64,000 nt of DNA, taken from contig JAPTHN010000002.1 in assembly GCA_026936325.1 (NCBI GenBank), forward strand, positions 8,432,408-8,496,407. The letters run 5' to 3'. The notes beneath the pieces are model-generated. The model did no database searches. It saw nothing but the letters and a program-made list of their open reading frames with translations, and was not told the DNA's origin. This DNA is from Platynereis dumerilii. Its lineage: Eukaryota > Annelida > Polychaeta > Phyllodocida > Nereididae. Position numbers and translations under genes: made by a program. This document shows, one piece after another, positions 36,501 to 46,700 of the stretch. Within the stretch, counting starts at the first letter, position 1; each line of letters begins with the position of its first letter.

Positions 36501-38083
36501 TCTTCTAAAATAGGTTTAGTGTCCAATGTTACATCTTTTACTGAATCATCATAAACTGATAGTTTCAGGTATAGATTCTAGTCAAATTACCATGAAATAC
36601 TGAAAATACCATTATTGAATAAATAGCAGCAATTGTTTTATAGATAATAACTATTGTTTTTTCGTAATTGTCTAAAAACAAGTCATGGTCTAAGATGTAA
36701 CTTGGGACACCAAATGGAATGTTTTTGTGCTAAGACGTAACAAAAAATCATGACAGTAAATTCTGGCTCATAATCTACATATTAAATTTTTTCTTTACCC
36801 CCCTCCCCCTCATAATAGACATACAAACAGTGCCTTTCCTAGCCATTAGCCTCATTATCATAGGCCAATGCATCCTCCATGTGGACCCATCACCCCTGTG
36901 TGTTCTGCAAAAGACTGCAGTACTCAGGTAACCTGTAGTTAACTACGCATGTCTTTTTGGAAAGTCTCTGCTATACTAAGGAAATCAGGCAGTGAGGGTA
37001 ACTTGATATGTACAAAGAAATACAGCTGTCAGTTACGCTTCCAAGGACCTAATAATATTACTCAAGAAAAGAGGAAGTTTTAAGTCTTCAGGAAGTATGT
37101 TTTGCGTGAAAATCTTGGCATAAAGGGCAAGACAAAATTAATCTTTGAAGTTTCATTTGGCTCACAGAGACCTTCCTGTAACACGACTCAACATTCTCAA
37201 GGCCAGGGAGCTTGGGCAGTCAAGTGATTGATTTAACCACATTGCAACTGAACTTCGGAAGAAGCTCGTAAGCGACAGGGGCATCAGTTCCATTTCAAAG
37301 ATGGGGAAAATCGGACCGAAGCCTTCACAGAAGGGGTCACTATCTTACTTTATACATCAACATCCATGCTTTGGTCAAAAAGTGATGGAGCAAATGCGTC
37401 ACCAGCCCCATCTACACTGACACCATTGATAAGTCATGAGCTGCGATTGATCTTCAGGAGTTCAATAACAGACAGTTTAACATGCCTTCACTCTCACAAA
37501 AAAAAACAAGTGCATTAAAAATTCATATACTATGTAGCACAGAATTAAGAAAGTAGTAAATACCTGCAATAAAACAGCCCACAGTGATGAGAACCACGGC
37601 CACACACGTTCGCACAGAAGGGAGTCCTTTACCCAATACGACTGTCCCCAGGAAGAGGGTGGTTATTGGGGCGCACCGTTTTATCACTCCATACATGGGA
37701 ATGTTCATTCCGCCGAGGGCACTAAGGGCGAGGACACTGTGGCAAGCGTAAAACAAGGATGGCATGATAAAGCTGAAGCCTCTCCGCAAAGTGTAGGCTG
37801 GCAAAGCCAAGGTATTTGAACGTCTCAGGACTTCGAGAACAACAGCCGTGAACATCATCTGAGCAAAGATCAGTGTAAACTGGTATTTGAAGTGATACGA
37901 GGTCAGCAGGGCTTTGTTAGCAAAGGCCATCCCCACAGAACAGGCCCCATAAGCAAATGCTGCCAGAAGGCCTTCCGTTGGGTCTGTTTTTTTCGTTGGC
38001 TTTTCATCCTTGACAGAGGAGTGTTCATCCGCCTTGGGCCCATGGCCGTTTACGCCATTCATTATCAACTTCTCGGTCGACAT
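30557..38083 (-). CDS. slc35d3: SLC35D3-like nucleotide-sugar transporter
   Basis: Coding exons 38083-37564 and 31092-30557 join in phase (split glycine codon) into 351 residues, stop at 30557-30559. The protein is a multi-pass drug/metabolite-transporter-type membrane protein. Family marks include NIPMYGVIKRCAPITTLFLG, the loop GYGDLAFNLEAY, AAYLLLVQKGSKD and NSALTTSVVGTLKS near the C-terminus. IPMYxVxKRC and AYLxLxQK are closer to SLC35D3 than to SLC35D1/D2 as I remember them, but assignment within SLC35D is less certain than the family. SLC35D members carry UDP-sugars across Golgi/ER membranes; the substrate here is unknown. A TTTGCTTCCAG acceptor just upstream of the ATG (about 38127) suggests a non-coding 5' exon. 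The 6.5-kb intron is full of small transposons. Confidence 0.88.
31773..31953. mobile_element. hAT-type MITE (165 bp) with 8-bp target duplication
   Basis: A perfect 16-bp terminal inverted repeat CAGTCTTTGCGAAGAT (31781-31796 and 31930-31945) is flanked by a perfect direct 8-mer CTCTGGCG (31773-31780 and 31946-31953). Internal CCGGTCC/GGACCGG pairs add to the fold. No frame of its own. It lies in the SLC35D3-like intron. Confidence 0.9.
33213..33275. repeat. Short dispersed repeat shared with 19719-19790
   Basis: GATCGCCGTGTGATAAATGAAATGATAAG and then GAGTCAGGGACACACCCTATTAA align with the TRAF7-intron copy with gaps. Surrounding intron (31954-34620) is otherwise AT-rich with nothing I recognise. 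Confidence 0.5.
34621..34649. repeat. Perfect 13-bp-arm hairpin, GCC-TAT-GGC core
   Basis: AACTGAATGAGCC-TAT-GGCTCATTCAGTT, followed by an A6 run. It shares the AGCC-TAT-GGCT core and the following A run with the minus-strand reading of 43215-43235, with different outer arms. Confidence 0.8.
34715..35061. mobile_element. TA-target MITE (347 bp)
   Basis: Ends are inverted repeats: the left reads CCGTATTTCATCGAATAGAA and the right, on the other strand, CCGTATTTCCTCGTTTAGAA. TA flanks both sides (34713-34714, 35062-35063). Internal motifs AATAAACGCCGGTCTCAAATA and GCCTGTCTCG repeat several times. The TA duplication fits several DNA-transposon superfamilies. Confidence 0.8.
35064..35275. repeat. 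Degenerate 12-bp minisatellite
   Basis: Runs of GGTTACTTATCC-like units (variants CAGTTACTTATC, GGTCAGTTATCC). It starts immediately at the right target site of the MITE at 34715-35061. Confidence 0.85.
35317..36769. mobile_element. 1453-bp TIR element with many internal TGTTACGTCTTGG motifs
   Basis: Perfect 22-bp terminal inverted repeats begin GAGCCAGAATTTACTGTC at each end, with ATAA directly outside both ends (35313-35316, 36770-36773). Copies of a GTTACGTCTT-like word recur inside: forward near 35347, 35887, 36081, 36274, 36303, 36486 and 36529; reverse near 36246, 36692 and 36732. No transposase frame, so non-autonomous. Reiterated subterminal motifs in other DNA transposons bind transposase; that role here is inference. 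Confidence 0.8.
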
Positions 38084-38688
38084 GTTGTCCGATCACAGAC
38101 TCCGCGGATTTAATTTATATATATCTGGAAGCAAAAGAAACAGAATTCATTTTTTGAGCATTCTGAGAGGCAGTGAGAGCAACAAGACTCTCCCAAGAGT
38201 CCAAGACACTTCAGCATTTATCAGGTGACAGCAATATCTTGCACAGCTGCGCTGGATTCCCATCTTCCTCATCATGACAGGTTTGTACAAAATGAACCAA
38301 CTTCTCCAATGTATATCATGGCTATTCCCAAGTATTATAAACTAACATTATTGAAACTTTCAGACACTTTCCCTCGACATGATCAAAATTTAATTAAGCA
38401 TTCACAGGAACTTCACCCTTGAACACTGTCGAGTGATTCTCAATTGGCTTCTATACAACAGGCAAACAAAAGCTAAAACGAACACTGCCAGGCTGAGTGT
38501 CGGGGCATACATTGCATTGAGTGCTCTCTCATTGTTCAGGATGCAAGAAGAGAAGTCAACTGTCGTGACTCAGTGCACATTATGCAATGAACAAATAACT
38601 TCAGCAACACGATCAAAACGTTCAAGCTGATAAGATATATATAAACAAAACAAAAGTGCATCGATTGATCTGTTCAAGTATAGACATA

Positions 38689-39068
38689 GTGGGAGTTATA
38701 GGAGTTGACAGGGGTTACCAGGAGTTGTGGGATTTACTGGGAGTTACCAGGAGTTATGGGAGTGTCTGAGTGGGCAGGAGTTAGTGGGAGTTATGGGAAT
38801 TAGCAGGAGTTAGCAGGAGTTAGTGGGAGTTACACGGAGTTATTGGAGCTAGCTGCAGGAGTTAGTGAGAGTTACGGGAGTTAGCAGGAGTTGGTGGGAA
38901 TTAGCAGGAGTTAGTGGGAGTTACAGGAGTTAGTGGGAGTTACGGGAGTTAGTAGTAGTTAGTGGGAGTTACAGAGACTTTAATAGTGGGAGTTTCGGGA
39001 GTTAGCAGGAGTTAGTGGGACTTAGTGCCTTAGTGGGAGTTGCGGGACGTCCAGGAGTTCCGGGAGTT
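38689..39068. repeat. GGGAGTTAGCAGGAGTTA-type minisatellite
   Basis: About 380 bp of 9-bp half-units (GGGAGTTAC, AGGAGTTAG, TGGGAGTTA) with many substitutions. It is purine-rich on the plus strand and lies 0.6 kb upstream of the SLC35D3-like start codon. Confidence 0.9.
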
Positions 39069-39141
39069 AAATGCTTATAAGTTATATGGCGCCTCTTAGA
39101 ATTTGCATAACGTGTAAAACAGCACCTATTGTTGATTAATT

Positions 39142-39284
39142 AACCCTTACCGGATAAAGGGACATTTATGTGTCCCAAGCTTACTGCCTGTAGGGCCATT
39201 TATGTCCCTAAAATCTGCTGTTGTCCCTAATGACGTCACAATTGCAGGATTGTTTTATTGGGACTGCTCAGTCCAGTAAGGGTT
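39142..39284. mobile_element. Candidate small TIR element (about 143 bp)
   Basis: The left end AACCCTTACCGGA matches the right end read on the other strand, AACCCTTACTGGA. TTAA-containing sequence occurs on both sides, but the exact duplication is ambiguous because the junctions are T/A-rich. A TGACGTCA palindrome lies inside (about 39230-39237). Confidence 0.5.
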
Positions 39285-40146
39285 TTAATAATATCTCCTC
39301 CTAGTTTCAGTCCATAGACAGATAGCTCTACAGCTACATGCTTAGCACTGGTCCTACAGTCTGTGTAAATGCATGCTGGAGGAGGTGGTCCAACTTACTA
39401 CATGCTCTAGTTAACTAGATAGTAGAAACAGCAATATTTAACAGTAATAACAGGCAACTTCAAGCCATTCATTCATTCATTACAAGACTTCACTTCAATT
39501 CACCTAAACACTGACCTGCACTGAACTCTTCAGCTGCCAGCCTGGCAGTGGTGGTGAATCAAACAAATATACTCACGTCTAATGACAGTTCTTCATCAGG
39601 ATTCAATCGGAAATCCACCCATACTTCTAGCCAACAAACATGCCACTGCCTCAACAATTTACCATTTTGGTAGTTTTTTTAAGCCGTCTGATTTTCCTGA
39701 AGGTGGCGCTAAATGCCGTCATCACCTTGCGGTATAATCTGATAATTGTCTCAGTTGTCGTTGGCGAATTGGAAGCACACGTTTGTCCAACTTCAGAAGT
39801 CCAGCTGGCTACTACTAGTTTGTTTAATTAAGTATTTTGGTAAATACAATTCTTTAGGTAATTTAAGTAGGCTACATTGGTACCATGACATCTGAGAACT
39901 CGTTTCTGTTTTCGGACTGGGCCCAAAAGTAAAAAGTAATGCGAATTTAATGATAGGCCTATTTCATCACATTTTCATGTCTTTACATCATTAGCCTATT
40001 TGGCCTATTCAATTTATTGACAAAAATATCAAAATTGTCCAAACTTTTTATAGTATATCTGGTATACAAAACCTGGCCTTAATCTCAATGGATGAACAGA
40101 ATGTTGTGGAATGTGGAGCATAATTTAATTACAAATAAATTAACTG

Positions 40147-40641
40147 GTGCAACACGGTGTGTGGTCAACTAGGCGACCACCGACTAGGCGACAGCATAGG
40201 CCTACCGCTACCAATTAGGTGACTAGAAATATACAGCAGCACAAACCAGGCGACAATCAGTTCTTTCCAGGGGACAGGCAATACATTTTATACGATCTTT
40301 TCTGATTAATTGACGATAGCAGAATTTATGTTTATGAGTCAACCAATTGTCCGATCTTCAAATGACTTGGTATATATTGAGTTCTTCTACATGTACATAA
40401 TATTATGCATATTTCTGTGAATTAAGTAGAAGTTGGTTCAAATCGACAGCAAAGTTACGACAGGGACCGCAACGTTTTTTACACCTGCTGCCTGGTTCAA
40501 TCCATTGTCGCCTGGCTGGTTATAATATAGTTATTTGTGTCGCCCGGACAGTAGTGGTGTGTCGCCTGGTTGGCTGTTGCCTAGCTAGTAGTAATGTTGC
40601 CTGGTTGACTGTCGCCGGGTTGACTGGCAATTGTGCAACAC
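40147..40641. mobile_element. TIR/foldback candidate with GTGCAACAC flanks
   Basis: Direct 9-mers GTGCAACAC stand at 40147-40155 and 40633-40641. Just inside, left GGTCAACTAGGCGAC and right (other strand) AGTCAACCCGGCGAC are inverted. CTAGGCGAC words repeat in the left part, and GTCGCCTGG / TTGCCTGGTT words in the right part. The direct 9-mer could be a target duplication. It lies 115 bp before the TRMT44 start codon. Confidence 0.55.
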
Positions 40642-40756
40642 TGGTCCAGTGGAATTAATCTAAGCCACGATATTGAGAACGGCAAATTGAAATTAAAAAC
40701 CAGAACTAACATTTAAGCAACATATTTTCAGATTTTTCTGTCCCGGGGATGCAGCC

Positions 40757-43700
40757 ATGGCAGTTGTCAGGAAGACATATGAGTTTGATGGGTCCCAGTC
40801 TGGAATTTGGAATTCCTTGGAAGTCTGGATCAAGAAACCTCATGTCCTGAACAGGAGACTTTGTGGAGCGATTGTTCGACGCTCTGCCTCATTTCGTTGT
40901 CCAAAAGCCTGGAATGCGATTGATTTTGTGAGGGAAAATTTAGAAAGCATACAGACTCAAATTTGTGAGAAGTTACTGGCGGGAGCTGACATGGACTCTG
41001 ACATTTTTGAGGATTTCATCCATACCTATTTTTTCCGCAATGGTGAGAGCGAGCCATCCACCGCCAGTCTGGTCAACTTCAGACAAGACGTGAAGCTCGC
41101 AAGTTGTGATGGTTCTTCAAATGACATGCTGGTTGTCTGCAGAACTCAGTTGCCCAAACAAACAAACAGGTGTCCTGAACTGCTGGACCTTATAATTTAT
41201 GGTAATTGGAATATTTTATGATGATAATGTACATAAAAAAATATTCTATTTCATTAAGTTGCTTTATAAATTAAATTTCAAATACTATTGTAGCTATCAC
41301 AGGTGTGCCATTAATTGAAATAACAAAGGTCTTTGGTGTATTTCCAGATGGTGGCCGACAGGAGATTCTCTTCCTTCCTGTTTGCTCTTCCTTCAGTGGA
41401 ACAAAAGATTTTACTATTTCTAAAGATTTGGTATATTCCTTATCATTAGCAAGTGATTTTCAAAGGTATTTCATCATATATAACTTATTGAAGCTTTTTA
41501 AATACCTGTGTGCATGCCCTAAAAAATTGAGCCCTTGAAATTGATAGTTACTTCAAGAAGTCTTGATGTGTAGATACACAAGTTTTCGTTAATTGATGTT
41601 AAGTTACATTGATAGTTACTATCTACAGTGATCTTTAGTATACTTTGTTATTTGGTGAATATTTGTTGCCTGTCCCCAACAACCTATATCCTGATATCAG
41701 ATAACTAAAGCATGTATTTTCACTTTTTTGCAGTGTTGAACTTGTCACTTTTGGCAGTGACGAAGACCTTCCTAGCGTCACAGCTGGGTGCACATCGTCA
41801 TGGTTACAAGAACAGTTGCTGCCGAAAATTCTTAAATGGAGCCGGCAGGAGGAGCTGAACACGGAGAACACTTCCCTCAAGTTGGTGTCCGTGGAAAAGT
41901 ACAATGCCTGTTACCAGCATCTCAAGCAGAAGTATGCCGCAGCCTTAGTTGAGGTACGACAATTCTAAGAGATGTTATTTAAAAACTTTCTTTCCCTCTT
42001 CTTGGTTCAAGTTGTTTGGGCTAATGCAAGCCAGCCTAATAAGTTATAAGGTACCTAAAATACCAGGAAACGTTATACAAAATTAATACAGGACAGGAAG
42101 GAGATAAATATCTATAATGTATAGAAATTAGGGCTCTGTACCGTTGGTAAGATTTGATGTGAAACGTATCATCGGTATACTCAATTCGTACCGTTGGTCA
42201 GCAAATTCGGGCCGCGCTGCATTTCACATAAAATCTGTTACCCAAAACCCATATCTTTGCCTGCAAATTAGTTTCTGAAAGAGGCTAATGTCAAAATGAT
42301 GAAGAAAAAGAAGAAGAAGAATATTATTTATTTGCAACCAAAATATAGTTGGATTTGTAAAATCAATTGATGGCGATCTTCTGAGTAGTTCAACATTTGA
42401 TGAATGTTTTCTGCAATAAAATGGGTGAAATAATGCAGCTCAGGCTGCATCAGGTCAAACCAAAATTGTGTGTCTCAAAACCGGATCAATTGCAGACCAG
42501 AATGTACTAGTATCGCCGATAATTACCGAGCCGGTGCAGAGCTCTAAACAGGAATACTGTCATGAACCTGAGTTTCTTCTCTCTTCAGAACTGGCCAGAA
42601 TCAACTGATCCTCAAAAATTTGTGTTTGAAGACATTGCAATTACAGCATATTTGATGGTGAGACCAATATATCTTTATTATTATTTTTCCTTGCTGTCAG
42701 ATTCAATTGAGAGACTCGTAAATATTTTAAACAGGTTTTACGCCAGACAAGGAAACCCGAGTTCAGTAATTTTCAACTATCGTAAAAAGTACTCTAGCAT
42801 TTTGTCGTAGGAACTTTGACATATATAATTAATAAATCAGATGCAAATCTGTGTGATTAGAAAACTTAGGTCGGCCTGTATTGAATAATAAGTTGCTTTT
42901 CATGTAATACAAATTTTTAAAACCTCATAAATTCTTCTTCAGGTGCTTTGGGAGGAAGAACGAGCAAGAACCGGCCAAACTGAGAAACAGTCTTTTGTGG
43001 ACCTCGGATGTGGAAATGGCTTACTGGTTTACTTGTTGCAGTCTGAGGGGGTAAATTTATAAGAATTTCGGAATATTTTATGTACAAATATAGCCTATAA
43101 TAATAGTATATGTGAAAAGCTTTGCATTATTGTGTTAAATCACTTCAACAGTGAATGTGCCACAATAGTTATAATTTGGAAGTCAATTCATATCTTAACT
43201 CCTTGATTCATTTTTAGCTAGCCATAGGCTAGCTATTGGAATGAGTGAGGAGTGTATGGGATTCTGAAACCATAAACAAAATCATGCAACCATGTAACCA
43301 TGTAACCATGTAACCATGTAACCATGAACCAAAAACAAGCTAGGTGGCAGCACTGTATGTATGCAAAATAGCCCTCTGGTGGAAAAGGCTTGCAGTATCT
43401 TGAGATCATTCCCTGACAGGTATAACAGCAATATAGCTCAATTACCTTTCAAGAGTGTAATTAGATACAATACAATGCAATGGATTTCCTGTGTCGATAT
43501 GGTCAAGGTGTGAACTTGAAATGCAATTAGCCAGCAATGGCCATTGACATGGTTTGATGTCTATGTCAGCTGAATGTCAGTTGTAACTGGGCCTAGTATA
43601 CAATGCCAGTTTAAAACACTTGTATTCAATCGTATAAACTTAATCCTGACCTTTGGAAGTTCATATTTATAGTCAAGCATCACACAAAAAGGTCTTTTTG

Positions 43701-46700
43701 TGTGATGATTGACTTTAAATACTTATATTCAACTTTAACAACTCTGAATATATACAGATACTGTGTATGGTTAAATTTCTAAGTGAGTCAAATGTAACAT
43801 AGGCCTGAAGGTATAATGGATATTATGCAATATTGCATACATATCACAATGCAGTGGTTTTGAAAATGATAATTAGTTCCCCTGTTTAATAGTAAGTCAG
43901 GACACCCCTGTGGTGCATTGAAACAGCCAATAGCCAGCTTCATGAAACAATATCAGGAAAGAGAGAGATAATAGTCTCAAGGTAGGCAAAGTTGGGCCTA
44001 ATTCAATATAATTTGTATGAAATTATACTATTGTGAGATAGTTTTAAATGCCACCCAAAACTGTTCATGACTGAATGCAAGTATACGGAGGATGGAAGAG
44101 CGAGTGAGGGAGGAAGGAAGGGACAGGTTGGAAGGAAGGGGGAGCGAGGAAGGAAGGGGGAGCGTGGGGGGCTATAGATAGATAGATAGATAGATCCTTA
44201 CAGAAAATCAGATATTATGAAAATAGGAAGTAGATAGATATTCTATCCAAAAGGCACCTAGAGCTTGGAAGTGCTTGCATGTTATTTTTGGAAAATAACA
44301 CTGAACATAATGATAAAGTGCCATGACTTTATTGATGAAAACATAAAAGTTATTAAAATGATCTTGATTTAAATTTTCCAAATTTGGCCTAGTATTACAC
44401 TTTAATTGTACTACCACGCTGTGAAATGTGAGTTTTGATTGTATGATATTTTTGGCTTTCATGCATTTTTTTTCCTATTTTACCAAATCGACAATTGATT
44501 TTGTGGTTAATTTGTTTAAAAAGAAGGGCCCTATAGTTCAACTTCATGGGAATTCTATCAGTTAACATCAGGGGAAAAGTGATGCTTGAATCCTTCAATC
44601 CCATTGGCTGATAGATTTCCCGTCGTTGCCTCTGCTTGAGACAAAATCTGGAGCATGTTTAGTGAATTTCAATGTAATTTTAAGGCTTCACAACTTGGTC
44701 ACTCCCTTAGGTTAAATTTTGGAAACTGTTTTTGGAATTATTGTGCTATGTCTGCTTTATGTGGAAAGCAAATTAAGAATCACTGTTTTAACAAAAAGTT
44801 GTTTGAGGCCAATGTTCAGGCCATTCAGTGAAATGGGGTTATTCCTTTCATTGTTCTTCACTTGCATTAAAATGACAGAGTTCAAATCACATCAACTTAT
44901 ATATTTTATGCCTGATCTTCCAATTTGTCATGTACATTCCTTCCTATTAAGGCGGAAGGCCGCGGAGGCTTCCCCTCTCAAGTCCATCCACCTATCTATC
45001 TTGCTATTTATCTATCTGTATTTGTGTTATTTCATTGTATTTTATTCTTTTCCCTCCAATTTACAAACAGCTTGCTAGTCGCCTTTTATTTCGAGGATTT
45101 CATATTATTCGTGCATTCTTCAAATTCTTATTTACATGTCTTCAGTATGTATATATACTATAAATTAGGTCAACATTGCTATCAACCCATTCCACGTTAA
45201 TCACTGCCCCTTTAATATAATAGCAAATGGCTAGCTATGAATCCGCGGATTCTTGTAAATATTTAATATTAAGAAGTCCACATAACTTTTAAGTTGCTGT
45301 AAAAATTAAGTTTAATTTATTCAACCTTTTCATAGAAGTGCAATTTAATGCTCTTGTGTCATATTTGCAATGGCTTGTATTGCAGCACAAGGGTCTGGGA
45401 TTGGATTTACAGAAAAGGAAGATCTGGGACATGTTTGCTGGCTCTGCAGATCTCCAGGTAAGTACCTCCTCTTATTTTTGAATCCTAAACTAAAGAGCAA
45501 CAAGATAATGGATCATGGGTTGAAACATTATGCATTTGCTTCACGACCATTGCATCATTTTAAACACCAACTTCTTTTCATAAATTCATATGTTGTGTGA
45601 CTGTTATTACATTGGCCCTTTTGTTGCATAGTTTCCTGTACTTCAGCAACATAACAAGTGTTTCTCTATTTCACATTCTTTCAAATACCTGTATAAATTG
45701 AATGTTTATAAATTTGCTGGCACTGCTGAATATGTTACACTGATATTTCTTCCTGTTTTTCTGCAGGAGTCCGTAATTACCCCCTCCGACCAGCACCGTT
45801 TCCCTGAATATGATTGGTTAATTGGTAACCATAGCGATGAATTGACTCCTTGGATTCCAGTCATGGCTGCCAGGTATTCACCAATTACAAATTCTTTAAG
45901 GAACTTTGAAATTTACTCATCAGTTCATATTAATCTGAAACTATTAAATAATGTACCTACCACAAATGTTATGGTTGCATTGTTGTGTTTGACATATATA
46001 TGTGTAGGGCTTATAGGCCCATTGGCGTATTTAGGGGGGGGGGCCATTGGGCCATGCCCCCCCCCCCCAGGCCAAAAATTAGCATGGAAAGAGATAGGAA
46101 AAGCCACAGAGCGCCCCGTATTCACCCCATATATTGGCCTCCTCCTCAGGCCATTTTTAGATACGCCCCTGTATAGGCCAAATACAATATGTTTAGCATG
46201 TTTGAACAAAAAGTTCCCATATATATGGCAAAGTGTTCATCTTCATTTTCAAATTGCTTGATTTCTTTTTAGGTCATCTTACAACTGCAGGTTTTTCGTT
46301 CTGCCCTGCTGCCCGTGGGACTTTGACAGAAAGTTCAGTAGCAAGAAGAAAGGGCACAGTGTGTATGGGTCGTACCTGGAATACGTGAAGCTCATCACTG
46401 AGACATGTGGGTTCACTGCCCAGGAAGACAATCTGAGAATTCCTTCAACTAAAAGGGTGAGGATAAAGACTGTAAAAAAGTCTTAAATAGAGTTTGAATC
46501 TTTGAGCTTCTTAGTTAATATACCGTAGTAAATGTGACCATGAATATTGCCATCCATTTAAGTGAAGATAAGGCCTTGGAGACTACGATAGCTCACTTTG
46601 CACAGAGTTTGTTTCTTCTTATAACCCCAATACTTCACATATAGTCTCTTTATAGCTGTAAACCTTAAGGAAAATGCTCTCATCCCTGTCTGGGGATCCC

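Larger units (their letters stand above)
38084..40756. promoter_or_regulatory. Head-to-head interval between SLC35D3-like and TRMT44
   Basis: The 2.7 kb between two divergent start codons must contain both promoters, but I can mark no TATA or initiator with confidence. It holds the minisatellite at 38689-39068, a small TIR candidate at 39142-39284 and the TIR element at 40147-40641. The rest is AT-rich. Confidence 0.5.

Noticed and set aside
44719-45200. Plus-strand frames of 119 and 91 codons in TRMT44 intron 5
   Set aside because: Hydrophobic T-rich chance frames; the TRMT44 transcript is complete and in phase without them.
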